Source of the DNA: JABSSA01 sp039975755
GTDB taxonomy: Bacteria > Pseudomonadota > Alphaproteobacteria > Rhodobacterales > Rhodobacteraceae
DNA: 64,000 nucleotides
Assembly: GCA_039975755.1 (NCBI GenBank)
Contig: JBDWGM010000166.1
Coordinates: 1-64,000 of the forward strand
Reading direction: 5' to 3'
The notes under the pieces are model-generated. The model did no database searches. It saw only the letters and a list, made by a program, of their open reading frames with translations, and was not told the DNA's origin. Shown in pieces: positions 1 to 9,380 of this stretch. Position numbers and translations under genes: made by a program. How positions within the stretch are numbered: position 1 is the stretch's first letter; every line of letters begins with the position of its first letter.

Positions 1-656
1 ATAAAGGCAGGTCTTTCTGCAGAGCCAACCCAAATCGAGACCGGAATTGTTGGGGCCGGTTGCAGCAATGGGCTTTCCGCCCGCGCCATGGCCATATCCA
101 TGCGGAAATCATCATTCATGGTCGTTTTTGTCAGCGGTTCCAGATCACTGAGTGGCGAGATCGTAGCGACACGATTTATCCTGTCAGATACGTCGCTATG
201 CACCATGCCCTCTGCCAACATGCGGGAAACAAGATGCCCACCAGCAGAATGCCCCGCCAATGCCATTGGCCCGTCCGTCTGTTTGACGATTTGGGTGACC
301 GCGGCGGCGATCTGCTGGGTAATTGCTGCGATACTGACGTCTGGGCAAAGGTCATAAGCAGGCATGGCAACAGCCCAATTGCGACCCAATGCGCCGTTCG
401 CCAAGTGAGACCAGCTTTGATTGTCGAAGGCCCGCCAATAGCCACCATGCACAAAGATCAGAGTGCCTTGAACATCCCCGTCTGGAAGAAACATATCAAA
501 GCACTGGCGTTTTGATGGACCGTAAGACGTTCCAAGGATTGCACGCGCCCCAAGTTTGCCGCGAAAGTCCTGCGCCTTTTGTGACCACTTCGGCGGATAG
601 GTTTCAGCCTTAGGGATAAAGGGGCCATTGGCGTATTCGTCGTCAAGACTGGTCAT
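1..656 (-). CDS. alpha/beta hydrolase, kynurenine formamidase-like (3' end outside window)
   Basis: Only the first 218 residues lie in the window; the gene runs off the left edge. The protein has an oxyanion-hole motif HGGYW at residues 70-74 and a nucleophile elbow GHSAG at 135-139 (Ser137), the arrangement of the acetyl-esterase and kynurenine formamidase (BNA7-like) branch of alpha/beta hydrolases. No signal peptide is visible, so it is probably cytoplasmic. The start is the ATG at 656, which opens the conserved reading frame; a second ATG seven bases upstream is in another frame. It is divergent from the aldehyde dehydrogenase gene across about 100 bp. The substrate cannot be told from sequence; formamidase is only the nearest resemblance. 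Confidence 0.8.
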   Translation of the reverse strand, partial: MTSLDDEYANGPFIPKAETYPPKWSQKAQDFRGKLGARAILGTSYGPSKRQCFDMFLPDGDVQGTLIFVHGGYWRAFDNQSWSHLANGALGRNWAVAMPAYDLCPDVSIAAITQQIAAAVTQIVKQTDGPMALAGHSAGGHLVSRMLAEGMVHSDVSDRINRVATISPLSDLEPLTKTTMNDDFRMDMAMARAESPLLQPAPTIPVSIWVGSAERPAF

Positions 657-754
657 GTGACATCCTTATTTGTACCATTAATTTCGCCGACGGCTGGACA
701 TTGCGCAATAGACTTGGTTTGCATCATCAGATGCTATTGTGGGGAGACTAGGCG

Positions 755-2230
755 ATGCTGGATCAAACGACCAATCTGAAAACACTTCTAACCGACCCGA
801 CGTTGCTTGAGACGCGCGCTTATGTGAACGGGGTTTGGATTGATGGAACTAATGGCACATTTGACGTGACCAACCCAGCCCGTGGCGACGTGATCGCCAG
901 CGTTGCTGACCTAAGCCGAGACCAAGTCAACTCGGCCATTGCGGAGGCGGAAGCGTCGCAAAAAGTATGGGCGGCAATGACCGGCAAAGAGCGTGCCAAT
1001 ATTTTGCGCCGCTGGTACAATTTGATGATGGAAAACGTGGATGATCTGGCGATCATTCTGACGGCAGAGCAGGGCAAGCCACTGGCAGAGGCCAAGGGTG
1101 AAATCGCCTATGGTGCGTCTTTCATCGAATTCTTTGCCGAAGAAGCCAAGCGCATCTACGGTGAAACGATCCCCGGTCACCAACCGGACAAACGAATAAT
1201 GGTTTTGAAGCAGCCCATAGGTGTGGCTGCCTCGATTACGCCGTGGAATTTCCCGAATGCGATGATTACCCGAAAGGCCGGACCTGCTTTGGCTGCGGGA
1301 TGCGCATTCATTGCGCGCCCTTCCGAAGAAACGCCATTAAGCGCGATTGTCATGGGCGTTCTTGCTGAGCGTGCAGGTATTCCTGCGGGCGTATTCAACG
1401 TGGTTCCGTCTTCGTCGCCGTCTGAGATCGGAAAAGAATTCTGTGAAAACCCGACGGTGCGCAAGCTGACCTTTACTGGGAGCACTCAGGTCGGACGCAT
1501 CCTACTGCGTCAAGCGGCGGATAGCGTGATGAAGTGCTCTATGGAATTGGGTGGCAACGCGCCATTTATCGTGTTTGACGATGCCGACCTTGATGCAGCT
1601 GTCGAAGGCGCGATTGCTTGCAAGTTCCGCAACAACGGACAGACATGCGTGTGCGCCAACCGCATTTACGTTCAGTCCGGCGTTTACGATGTTTTCGCCG
1701 AAAAATTGACAGCGCGTGTCAAGGCCATGAAAGTCGGAGACGGTCTGAGCGAAGGAACGGACCTTGGACCGCTGATAAATCTGAAAGCCGGTGACAAAGT
1801 CGCCAATCACATTGCGGATGCAAAATCCAAAGGCGGAACCGTTTTGTTGGGCGACGAGCCTATTGACCTTGGTGGAAATTTTCTGAACCCGACGATCATA
1901 ACCGGCGTCACCCAGGATATGACTGTGGCCCAAGAAGAAACCTTTGGGCCGCTTGCACCTTTGTTCAAGTTTGAGGACGAGGACGATGTGATCGCAATGG
2001 CCAATGATACGATTTTCGGCTTGGCCTCGTATTTTTACGCAAACGATCTGAGCCGCGTTTATAAGGTCGCAGAGGCGCTTGAATATGGGATCGTCGGTGT
2101 GAACACCGGGATTATTTCAACCGAAGTCGCACCGTTTGGTGGTGTAAAGCAATCTGGCCTAGGCCGTGAAGGATCGCATCACGGTATCGAAGATTACCTT
2201 GAGATGAAGTATATCTGTATGAGCGTTTGA
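755..2230 (+). CDS. gabD: NAD(P)-dependent aldehyde dehydrogenase, probably succinate-semialdehyde dehydrogenase
   Basis: Full-length ALDH-superfamily enzyme of 491 residues. It should oxidise an aldehyde, most likely succinate semialdehyde to succinate in 4-aminobutyrate breakdown, in the cytoplasm. Visible catalytic elements are the oxyanion Asn165 in PWNF, the general base Glu264 in MELGG and the nucleophile Cys298 in GQTC; the second Cys two residues later is common in the GabD branch. A GGGGAGA ribosome site precedes the ATG at 755. Oddity: the coenzyme-binding Lys usual in the KPxxxTP motif is Arg188 here (ARPSEETP). No gabT or GABA regulator is adjacent, so the substrate assignment rests on family resemblance. 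Possible alternatives are other semialdehydes such as glutarate semialdehyde. Confidence 0.85.
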   Translation: MLDQTTNLKTLLTDPTLLETRAYVNGVWIDGTNGTFDVTNPARGDVIASVADLSRDQVNSAIAEAEASQKVWAAMTGKERANILRRWYNLMMENVDDLAIILTAEQGKPLAEAKGEIAYGASFIEFFAEEAKRIYGETIPGHQPDKRIMVLKQPIGVAASITPWNFPNAMITRKAGPALAAGCAFIARPSEETPLSAIVMGVLAERAGIPAGVFNVVPSSSPSEIGKEFCENPTVRKLTFTGSTQVGRILLRQAADSVMKCSMELGGNAPFIVFDDADLDAAVEGAIACKFRNNGQTCVCANRIYVQSGVYDVFAEKLTARVKAMKVGDGLSEGTDLGPLINLKAGDKVANHIADAKSKGGTVLLGDEPIDLGGNFLNPTIITGVTQDMTVAQEETFGPLAPLFKFEDEDDVIAMANDTIFGLASYFYANDLSRVYKVAEALEYGIVGVNTGIISTEVAPFGGVKQSGLGREGSHHGIEDYLEMKYICMSV

Positions 2231-2442
2231 GTCTCACTTCGAACCTTTATCGTGTACGAAATGTCTTGATGCAGCCTCTATAATCTCGGGTATCCCGAGG
2301 AAGGTCGACGTGTGTTTCGACTTGGCTTGACGTACTGTCATGCGCGCGCTTTTAGTTCGATAAAATGATCGCTGATCTGTGAATTGCTAGGTGCCGCTTC
2401 AAAGGCAACTATAGGACTGAACCGGCAACAAGGGAGCCTGAT

Positions 2443-3282
2443 GTGAAGCGGATTTTGACGGGTATTTGTTTAGCGGTCTTGATGACATCTTCGGCTGCAG
2501 TGGCACAAGAATGTGGTGGGGCGGACGTTCCGTGTAAAGTTGCTTTGGGAAATTATCACATGGCGCCCCCCGAAGTGACGGACGCAAGGGGCATTGTCGT
2601 GCACCTGCATGGTGGCGGCGGTCGCGGGCGGGGTCTTTTGAAATCGGGATTGGCCAAAGCAGCGTTGGCGCGCGGATATGTGTTTGTTGCACCAGATGGA
2701 GATCACCCGACACGGCGATTTAAGCGGGATTGGTCCGTGCGTGGAAAGAACTTGGAATATGATCGCGATGATGCGGTTTTCCTGCGCCAAGTTCTAGCTG
2801 ATGTGCGTGACAAGACAAGTTTGACTGATCAACCTGTCCTGTTGGCAGGGTTTTCCCGCGGCGGCTCTTTCGTATGGGATATGGCCTGTTCAGATCCTGA
2901 ATTTGCGGATGCTTTCGCGCCGATTGCAGGCGCGTTTTGGGATGATTTGCCAACGACATGTTCTGCGCCTGTACGAATGTTCCATACACATGGGTGGAAT
3001 GACCGCACAGTTCCATTGGAAGGGCGTTCATTTGGTGGTGGAGCAGTGGTGCAAGGGGATGTTTGGGCGTCACTTAAGATACTTCGCGAAACCAATGGCT
3101 GTGACAAACGTCAGCCTGAAAGTTCCAGTTTTGATGGTGATCTTTGGCTTCGGCATTGGCATGACTGTGCCGCTGGTTCCATAGATTTGATGCTGCACAA
3201 AGGGGGTCATGGCGCACCCGCCGGATGGGCGCCGCGCATCATGGATTGGTTCGAAGCGCAGATGGATGAAGCGCGAGGGTAA
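2443..3282 (+). CDS. secreted alpha/beta hydrolase, PHB depolymerase/LpqC-like esterase
   Basis: A 279-residue protein with an N-terminal signal peptide (basic MKR, hydrophobic stretch, cleavage probably after VAQ near residue 22). It should act in the periplasm or outside the cell. It has an HLHGGGG oxyanion motif near residues 54-60, the nucleophile Ser138 in GFSRGGS and a late His in HKGGHG, the layout of polyhydroxybutyrate depolymerase and feruloyl-esterase-like proteins. The start is GTG at 2443, placed eight bases after an AAGGGAG ribosome site; no better ATG is available. It is followed after 42 bp by the threonine dehydratase gene on the same strand. The actual ester substrate is unknown. 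Confidence 0.75.
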   Translation: MKRILTGICLAVLMTSSAAVAQECGGADVPCKVALGNYHMAPPEVTDARGIVVHLHGGGGRGRGLLKSGLAKAALARGYVFVAPDGDHPTRRFKRDWSVRGKNLEYDRDDAVFLRQVLADVRDKTSLTDQPVLLAGFSRGGSFVWDMACSDPEFADAFAPIAGAFWDDLPTTCSAPVRMFHTHGWNDRTVPLEGRSFGGGAVVQGDVWASLKILRETNGCDKRQPESSSFDGDLWLRHWHDCAAGSIDLMLHKGGHGAPAGWAPRIMDWFEAQMDEARG

Positions 3283-3324
3283 AGGCGATTGACAGGGCGG
3301 CCTGCTGGGCGTCAAACAAGGGCC

Positions 3325-4296
3325 ATGTTTACACGCCAAGAACTTGAAGATGCCGCAGCCTTTGTTCATTCAAAGATGTCTGAAACGCCGCAATATGCAT
3401 GGCCATTATTGGCCAACGCGACTGGGACCGATGTGTGGGTCAAACACGAGAACCACACCCCGACCGGGGCATTCAAAGTGCGTGGTGCCTTCACATTTAT
3501 CGACTGGCTTATGCGTGAGCATCCAGACGTGCCCGGCATTTGCACCGCGACTCGTGGCAACCATGGGCAAGGGCAAGCGTGGGCCGCAACGAAGGCAGGT
3601 TTGACAGCTAAGGTGTATGTCCCCAAAGGCAATTCCATTGAAAAGAATGCGGCTATGCAGGCTTGGGGGGCTGAACTGATCGAATTTGGACAAGATTTCG
3701 ATACTGCACGGCTAGCGGCAATTCGTGTGGCCGAAGAACAAGGTTTGTTCATTGTCCCACCGTTCCATCGCGAATTGGTTCGAGGCGTTGCGACATATGC
3801 GTTTGAATTTTTTCGGGCGCAGCCTGATTTGCACACTGTCTATGTTCCGATTGGATGCGGATCCGGAATTTGTGGATTGATTTCTGCGCGTGATGCTTTG
3901 GGATTGGACACTAAAATCGTTGGTGTGGTGTCTGAGCATGCGCAAACCGCAAAGCTATCCGTCGAAGCAGGGCGGGTGGTCGAGACGGACACAGCGACGA
4001 CATTTGCTGATGGAATGGCCGTGCGCATGCCGGTTCCAGAAGCGATGGCTATTTACGGTCCGGGTGCAGAACGCATCATTGCTGTTTCGGAAGAGGATGT
4101 CGCGAATGCCATCCGGTTGTATTTCACGGCGACCCATAACGTTGCAGAAGGGGCAGGGGCTGCACCTTTGGCGGGGTTGATGCGGGAACGGGACAAGATG
4201 AAGGGCAAGAAGGTTGGTTTAATCCTGTGTGGCGGGAATATCGACACGTCCTGGTTTCAGACTGTGCTGGCCGGTGGTATTCCAAGGATGACATAA
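3325..4296 (+). CDS. threonine dehydratase-like PLP enzyme
   Basis: A 323-residue fold-type II PLP enzyme of the serine/threonine dehydratase family. It should deaminate L-threonine or L-serine to the 2-oxo acid. The PLP-binding Lys51 sits in TPTGAFKVRG, and a glycine-rich phosphate-binding loop (GCGSGICG) is present. The length fits a catabolic type without a C-terminal ACT regulatory domain, so feedback inhibition by isoleucine is unlikely. A TTG 36 bases upstream would add an unconserved extension, so the ATG at 3325 is preferred. The family also contains serine racemases and hydroxyaspartate dehydratases, which cannot be excluded. Confidence 0.85.
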   Translation: MFTRQELEDAAAFVHSKMSETPQYAWPLLANATGTDVWVKHENHTPTGAFKVRGAFTFIDWLMREHPDVPGICTATRGNHGQGQAWAATKAGLTAKVYVPKGNSIEKNAAMQAWGAELIEFGQDFDTARLAAIRVAEEQGLFIVPPFHRELVRGVATYAFEFFRAQPDLHTVYVPIGCGSGICGLISARDALGLDTKIVGVVSEHAQTAKLSVEAGRVVETDTATTFADGMAVRMPVPEAMAIYGPGAERIIAVSEEDVANAIRLYFTATHNVAEGAGAAPLAGLMRERDKMKGKKVGLILCGGNIDTSWFQTVLAGGIPRMT

Positions 4297-4382
4297 CGGC
4301 GCAAGACCCCTCAGGTGACTTGTGAGAATGCGCCCTTTGACGCATAAACGACTTTGAATCAGTCAGGTAGGAATCTCTTTTC

Positions 4383-4562
4383 ATGACCACCGAAGCGCCA
4401 GAAACTAAGTCAGTCTCCAGCTATCGTGTCGCTTGTGATGGCGGCGAAGGTGCTTTGGGCCACCCACGTGTCTGGTTACAGATCCCGACTGACAGTGGAT
4501 GGGTAGATTGCCCATATTGTGACTGTAGATACATTCACAAAGACCACGTCGACGCCGCATAG
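4383..4562 (+). CDS. small zinc-finger protein, CHCC type (NDUFS6-like)
   Basis: A 59-residue protein with Cys18, His27, Cys43 and Cys46 in the spacing of the CHCC zinc finger of mitochondrial complex I subunit NDUFS6. In alphaproteobacteria this short protein is a conserved stand-alone gene and is thought to be the bacterial counterpart of that accessory subunit. Start ATG at 4383 and stop TAG at 4560-4562. The next gene starts eight bases later, suggesting co-transcription. Complex I genes are not nearby, so the link to NADH dehydrogenase is by family only. Confidence 0.85.
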   Translation: MTTEAPETKSVSSYRVACDGGEGALGHPRVWLQIPTDSGWVDCPYCDCRYIHKDHVDAA

Positions 4563-4569
4563 CTGAAAC

Positions 4570-5232
4570 ATGTTCCGGCGCGCGCTTTTGGCGATTGCCG
4601 CATTTCCAGTTCTTTATTGTCTGGCAGCGTTCGTTTTGGCGTTTGTGCCGGGCGCGCGTTCTGATGTTGAATTCGACGATGAACACGTAACCATCTATTT
4701 GGTGCGCGGACCGATCCATTATGATTTTCTTCTGCCACTAGATGACCAAACGACCACGCATTTTGACTGGCTTAGACGTGGCGGTGTGGCGTTGGACAAT
4801 CCGGGTGCGGAATGGCTTGTCGTTGGATGGGGCGGGCAGGAATTTTACACGACAGTTGGGTCCTATGCTGATGTCGAGATGCGTGCGGTTTGGCGTGGCA
4901 TAACCGGCGACAATTCGGTCATACGGGTATCCTTGGCCGGGCCCGTGTCGCCGGATTGGCCAATAAAGGCGATATCACTGTCGGGCACCCAATACGCAAA
5001 TCTCATGGCTTACATCGAAGGCAGCTTTGCGGGCGGGCGCGAGACCTTGGCGTTGAATGAGGCGGGATTTTCGGATTTTGATCGCTTTTTCCCGGCCAAG
5101 GGACGGTTCCATTTGTTCAATACCTGCAACGTCTGGATTGGGCGAGCATTGCGCGCCGCCGGGGTTCGATTTGGAATTTGGACGCCTGTGCCTTTTTCGG
5201 TGACTCTTTCTGCTCGCTTTCTTGCCGATTGA
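4570..5232 (+). CDS. DUF2459 (TIGR02117) family protein
   Basis: A 220-residue protein that starts with a hydrophobic segment (about residues 3-25), probably a membrane anchor or uncleaved signal, followed by a soluble domain facing the periplasm. The pattern WGxxxFY near residue 93, followed by a threonine-rich stretch and FNTCNVW near the C-terminus, matches the DUF2459 family. Members are often found near polyhydroxyalkanoate or urease genes, but their function is not established. It is probably in one transcript with the preceding zinc-finger gene (7 bp gap). Confidence 0.7.
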   Translation: MFRRALLAIAAFPVLYCLAAFVLAFVPGARSDVEFDDEHVTIYLVRGPIHYDFLLPLDDQTTTHFDWLRRGGVALDNPGAEWLVVGWGGQEFYTTVGSYADVEMRAVWRGITGDNSVIRVSLAGPVSPDWPIKAISLSGTQYANLMAYIEGSFAGGRETLALNEAGFSDFDRFFPAKGRFHLFNTCNVWIGRALRAAGVRFGIWTPVPFSVTLSARFLAD

Positions 5233-5289
5233 CTGGCACCTCGCTGCGGTGCGTGGCACAAAGGCGCAAACATCCCGGGGGAGCGTTTC

Positions 5290-8073
5290 ATGACATTCGG
5301 CAAAGGCTGCCATCTTCATCTGATTGACGGATCGGCATTTATTTTTCGCGCCTACCATGCGTTGCCACCTTTGACACGCAAGTCAGATGGTTTGCCCATT
5401 GGGGCTGTCTCTGGGTTTTGCAACATGTTGCAGCGCTATGTCGAAGGCAACCACGGATCCGACGCGCCAACCCATGTCGCGGTTATTTTCGACAAAGGAT
5501 CGCACACATTCCGGAATGATCTTTACGACCAATACAAAGCCAACCGGGAAGCAATGCCCGAAGACCTGCGCCCGCAGATGCCTTTGACACGCGAAGCGAC
5601 CAAAGCGTTCAATATCGCGTGCAAAGAAATCGAAGGATACGAAGCCGACGATATTATCGCGACCTTGTCCGTGCAGGCCAGAGACGCTGGCGGTCAAGTC
5701 ACGATCATCAGTTCTGACAAGGATATGATGCAGTTGGTGGGCGGCGGTGTCGAAATGTTCGATGCCATGAAAAACCGCCGGATCGACAAAGATGGAGTTT
5801 TTGAAAAATTTGGTGTCGGCCCTGAGCGGGTCGTGGATGTGCAAGCTTTGGCTGGCGACAGCGTGGACAACGTTCCGGGTGCACCGGGCATTGGCATAAA
5901 AACCGCCGCCTTGCTGATCAACGAATATGGGTCGCTTGAGGAACTGCTGGACCGAGCAGAAGAAATCAAACAACCCAAGCGCCGGCAAAGTCTGATTGAT
6001 AATCGCGCTCAGATCGAGTTGTCCAAAAAGCTGGTGCAACTGGATCTTGGGATGCCTTTGGATTTCACCTTGGATGATCTTGAGGTGAAAGATCCCGAAG
6101 CTGAAACTTTGATGGGGTTCTTGGCGGATATGGAATTCCGCACGTTGACCAAACGTATCGCTGACAAGTTGGGGGTTGAAGCGCCGACAATTGTGGATGC
6201 GCCAGCGGCGATACCCACCCAAGAAGCTGTGCCGTTTGATGTCGCAGGGTATTCCTGTGTGCGTGACGCCGCCGCTTTGCAGGGGTGGATTGATCAGATT
6301 TACGAACGCGGTTGGGTCGCAGTCGATACCGAGACAACAGGTCTAAATGAAATGATCGCGGGACTGGTCGGAATTTCGTTGGCCGTCGAGCCGGGGCAGG
6401 CGTGTTACATCCCGCTGACCCATCGGTCAGGTGGCGATGATCTTTTCGGTTCAGATGAGCTGGCAGAAGGTCAGATGCCTATGGACGAGGCGTTAAATTT
6501 GTTGCGGCCTGTTTTAGAAGATCCGTCGATCATCAAGATCGGCCAAAACATGAAATACGATTCCAAGATTTTTGCCCGATACGGTGTGGATGTGGCTCCC
6601 ATCGACGATACGATGTTGATGTCATACGCCATGCATGGCGGATTGCATGGGCACGGGATGGATACGCTGAGCGAACGATACCTTTCGCACAAACCCATTC
6701 CGATAAAGCCGCTTTTGGGGTCAGGTAAATCGGCAAAGACCTTTGACCTTGTTCCGATTGAAGACGCGATACCATATGCGGCCGAAGATGCCGACGTGAC
6801 ATTGCGCTTGTGGCAGTTATTCAAACCCTTGTTGCACACCGCTCAGGTGACAAAAGTCTATGAAAAACTGGAACGCCCAATGGTTTCCGTACTTGCGCGT
6901 ATGGAAATGAGCGGCATCAAAGTTGACCGCGATGCGTTGAGCCGGATGTCGAACGCGTTTGCGCAGAAAATGGCGGGTTTGGAATCTGAGATTCATGAGC
7001 TGGCCGGACAATCTTTTAATGTAGGCAGCCCAAAGCAGCTTGGTGAAATCTTGTTTGATAAGATGGGTATAGAAGGCGGAAAGCGCGGAAAAACAGGAGC
7101 TTATGCGACCGGCGCGGATGTGTTGGAAGATTTGGCAACGGAACATGAGATGCCAGCGCGCGTGTTGGACTGGCGTCAACTTAGCAAGCTGAAATCGACC
7201 TATACAGACGCCCTGCAAGACCACATCAATCCTGACACAGGGCGTGTTCACACGTCTTATTCCATAGCGGGTGCGAGCACGGGGCGTTTGGCGTCGACTG
7301 ATCCAAATCTGCAAAACATACCGATCCGTACGGAAGAGGGGCGACGCATCCGCGAGGCCTTTATTGCCGAAGAAGGTAAGGTGCTCGTCGCACTGGATTA
7401 CAGCCAAATCGAGTTGCGAATTCTGGCCCATATTGCAGGCATTCCAGCACTGAAACAGGCGTTCAAGGATGGTTTGGACATCCACGCAATGACGGCGTCT
7501 GAAATGTTTGATGTTCCCTTGGAAGAGATGACCCCTGACATTCGCCGTCAGGCCAAGGCCATCAATTTTGGCGTGATATACGGCATTAGCGGGTTCGGCT
7601 TGGCGCGGAATTTGCGTATTCCCCGAGGCGAAGCACAAGGGTTCATTGACCGATATTTTGAACGGTTCCCGGGCATTAAGGATTACATGAACGACACCAA
7701 GGCTTTCGCGAAAGAGCATGGATACGTTCAAACCCTGTTCGGTCGCAAGATTCATACTCCCGAGATTGGCGCTAAAGGCCCACGCGCGGGGTTTGCACAG
7801 CGCGCTGCTATCAACGCCCCGATTCAAGGGACAGCCGCCGATGTGATCCGCCGTGCGATGGTGCGGATGCCTGAGGCGATTGCAAACCAACCGGCCACGA
7901 TGTTGTTGCAAGTGCATGACGAATTGCTGTTCGAGGTCGAAGAGGGTGCAGTTGATCAGCTGATCGAAACGGCCCGCGATGTCATGGAAAACGCATCTGA
8001 TCCAGTCGTGAAACTGGATGTGAAGTTGACGGTGGATGCGGGGCAAGGGAAAAACTGGGCCGAAGCACATTGA
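5290..8073 (+). CDS. polA: DNA polymerase I
   Basis: A 927-residue replication and repair polymerase. Domains in order: 5'-3' exonuclease/FEN (about 1-290), 3'-5' exonuclease (about 310-515) and family A polymerase (about 550-927). The proofreading site appears intact: a DTET motif, NMKYD, and Y-x3-D in YAAED. The polymerase motifs are present: motif A DYSQIELR, motif B RRQAKAINFGVIYG and motif C VHDE. A GGGGGAGCG ribosome site precedes the ATG. It removes RNA primers and fills gaps during Okazaki fragment maturation and excision repair. Nothing looks truncated or unusual. Confidence 0.97.
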   Translation: MTFGKGCHLHLIDGSAFIFRAYHALPPLTRKSDGLPIGAVSGFCNMLQRYVEGNHGSDAPTHVAVIFDKGSHTFRNDLYDQYKANREAMPEDLRPQMPLTREATKAFNIACKEIEGYEADDIIATLSVQARDAGGQVTIISSDKDMMQLVGGGVEMFDAMKNRRIDKDGVFEKFGVGPERVVDVQALAGDSVDNVPGAPGIGIKTAALLINEYGSLEELLDRAEEIKQPKRRQSLIDNRAQIELSKKLVQLDLGMPLDFTLDDLEVKDPEAETLMGFLADMEFRTLTKRIADKLGVEAPTIVDAPAAIPTQEAVPFDVAGYSCVRDAAALQGWIDQIYERGWVAVDTETTGLNEMIAGLVGISLAVEPGQACYIPLTHRSGGDDLFGSDELAEGQMPMDEALNLLRPVLEDPSIIKIGQNMKYDSKIFARYGVDVAPIDDTMLMSYAMHGGLHGHGMDTLSERYLSHKPIPIKPLLGSGKSAKTFDLVPIEDAIPYAAEDADVTLRLWQLFKPLLHTAQVTKVYEKLERPMVSVLARMEMSGIKVDRDALSRMSNAFAQKMAGLESEIHELAGQSFNVGSPKQLGEILFDKMGIEGGKRGKTGAYATGADVLEDLATEHEMPARVLDWRQLSKLKSTYTDALQDHINPDTGRVHTSYSIAGASTGRLASTDPNLQNIPIRTEEGRRIREAFIAEEGKVLVALDYSQIELRILAHIAGIPALKQAFKDGLDIHAMTASEMFDVPLEEMTPDIRRQAKAINFGVIYGISGFGLARNLRIPRGEAQGFIDRYFERFPGIKDYMNDTKAFAKEHGYVQTLFGRKIHTPEIGAKGPRAGFAQRAAINAPIQGTAADVIRRAMVRMPEAIANQPATMLLQVHDELLFEVEEGAVDQLIETARDVMENASDPVVKLDVKLTVDAGQGKNWAEAH

Positions 8074-8138
8074 TCCTGCCACTTTCTGTCACGTGTTCAA
8101 TGTAAGCTGCCTTTGCCTGATAGTGGGGGAGCTTTGGG

Positions 8139-8492
8139 ATGCTGCAGAATTGGGAAGAGCTGAAACAGTTTGGAATTGCCCTGAACCTACCACATGTCGA
8201 ATTGACGACGTCGTGGAACAATTCGGTGTTAAAAGCCCATTGCAAATTGTGGACATGGTGGTCGCCCTATGTCGATGCAGCACTGTTTAAGTGCGACAAA
8301 GATGAACGAGACATGTTGCGGCAGGTCGATCCCGAAACGTTCTTGTTCCACAAACATTATGAAAGCCACAATTTGATATTGGTGGCGGGCGGGCGCATTG
8401 ATCCGGGTTGGGCCAAGGTGCGCTTGACCCAAACTTGGCGCGATATGGCCCCTAAACGCGTTCTGAAAGCTTGGGACGAAACGGCCAACTGA
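8139..8492 (+). CDS. MmcQ/YjbR-like protein
   Basis: A 117-residue protein resembling the MmcQ/YjbR family (CyaY-like fold, sometimes called DNA-binding). Supporting residues are an early W-x-E pattern, a central block of acidic and aromatic residues, and the C-terminal W-x3-A-P-K-R-V-L-K-A-W stretch typical of the family. A GGGGGAG ribosome site is placed before the ATG at 8139. The molecular role of the family is poorly known. It converges on rfbA with only an 8 bp gap. Confidence 0.65.
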   Translation: MLQNWEELKQFGIALNLPHVELTTSWNNSVLKAHCKLWTWWSPYVDAALFKCDKDERDMLRQVDPETFLFHKHYESHNLILVAGGRIDPGWAKVRLTQTWRDMAPKRVLKAWDETAN

Positions 8493-8500
8493 CGTTGGGA

Positions 8501-9370
8501 TTACAGCAATTTCGCCAGATAGGCCCCATAGTTTGTTTTGGAAAATTTGTCAGCCAATGCTGCGAGCTGATCCGGGGTAATCCACTTTTGTTCAAATGCG
8601 ATTTCTTCGGGGCAACCAACCTGTTGATCCTGACGCATTTGCAATGTCCGGACAAAGTTGCCTGCATCCAAAAGTGATGCATGCGTACCTGTGTCAAACC
8701 ACGCATACCCGCGGCCCATACGTTTGACTGACAGCGATCCGTCTTCAAGGTAGCTGTTCAGCAAAGATGTGATTTCCAATTCCCCACGGGGGGACGGGGT
8801 GATCTGCTTGGCGCGTTCGGGTGCTGTATGATCAACAAAATAGAGACCCGTTACTGCGTAAGGAGATTCGGGGTGCTCGGGCTTTTCGACGATCGAAGTC
8901 GCGCGCCATTGATCGTCAAATGCGACCACTCCATACCGTTCTGGGTCATGAACGCGATAGCCAAATACCGAAGCGCCTTCGGTTTGCGATGTTGCGTCGT
9001 CCAATAGATTGGTCAGACCGTGGCCGTAAAAAATGTTGTCCCCCAAAACCAAAGCCGACGGCGCGCCGTCCAACCAGTCTTCGGTTAGCAAAAACGCCTG
9101 GGCCAAGCCATCTGGTGAAGGTTGTTCGACGTAGTGCAGTGATAATCCCCATTGCGACCCGTCACCCAAAAGGCGTTTGAACTGAACTTGATCCTCGGGG
9201 GTTGTGATGATCGCAATGTCCTGAATGCCAGCCAGCATCAACACGGACAACGGATAATAGATCATCGGCTTGTCGTAGATCGGCAAGAGCTGCTTTGAAA
9301 CGCCAAGCGTTATTGGGTGCAAGCGCGAACCAGTGCCGCCCGCCAGAATGATGCCTTTTCTCGATTTCAT
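8501..9370 (-). CDS. rfbA: glucose-1-phosphate thymidylyltransferase
   Basis: A 289-residue sugar nucleotidyltransferase that makes dTDP-glucose from glucose-1-phosphate and dTTP, the first step of dTDP-L-rhamnose synthesis. The N-terminal signature GGTGSRLHP followed by SKQLLPIYDKPM and YYPLS is that of RmlA/RfbA, and the length is normal. It lies 10 bp downstream of rfbD, so the two genes form an operon. The two middle pathway genes, rfbB and rfbC, are not in the window. The last codons nearly meet the convergent YjbR-like gene. Confidence 0.95.
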   Translation of the reverse strand: MKSRKGIILAGGTGSRLHPITLGVSKQLLPIYDKPMIYYPLSVLMLAGIQDIAIITTPEDQVQFKRLLGDGSQWGLSLHYVEQPSPDGLAQAFLLTEDWLDGAPSALVLGDNIFYGHGLTNLLDDATSQTEGASVFGYRVHDPERYGVVAFDDQWRATSIVEKPEHPESPYAVTGLYFVDHTAPERAKQITPSPRGELEITSLLNSYLEDGSLSVKRMGRGYAWFDTGTHASLLDAGNFVRTLQMRQDQQVGCPEEIAFEQKWITPDQLAALADKFSKTNYGAYLAKLL

Positions 9371-9380
9371 ATTTTATCCG

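Noticed and set aside
2285..2299. CTCGGG-TAT-CCCGAG palindrome after the aldehyde dehydrogenase gene
   Set aside because: Six-base arms with no T-run; too weak to call a terminator.
2327..2366. Promoter for the secreted esterase gene (TTGACG and TAAAAT)
   Set aside because: The spacing of 28 bases between the two boxes is too long for a standard sigma-70 promoter.
6817..8082. 421-residue frame on the minus strand
   Set aside because: It lies entirely inside polA, which is complete and highly conserved on the plus strand; the antisense sequence has no recognisable motif.
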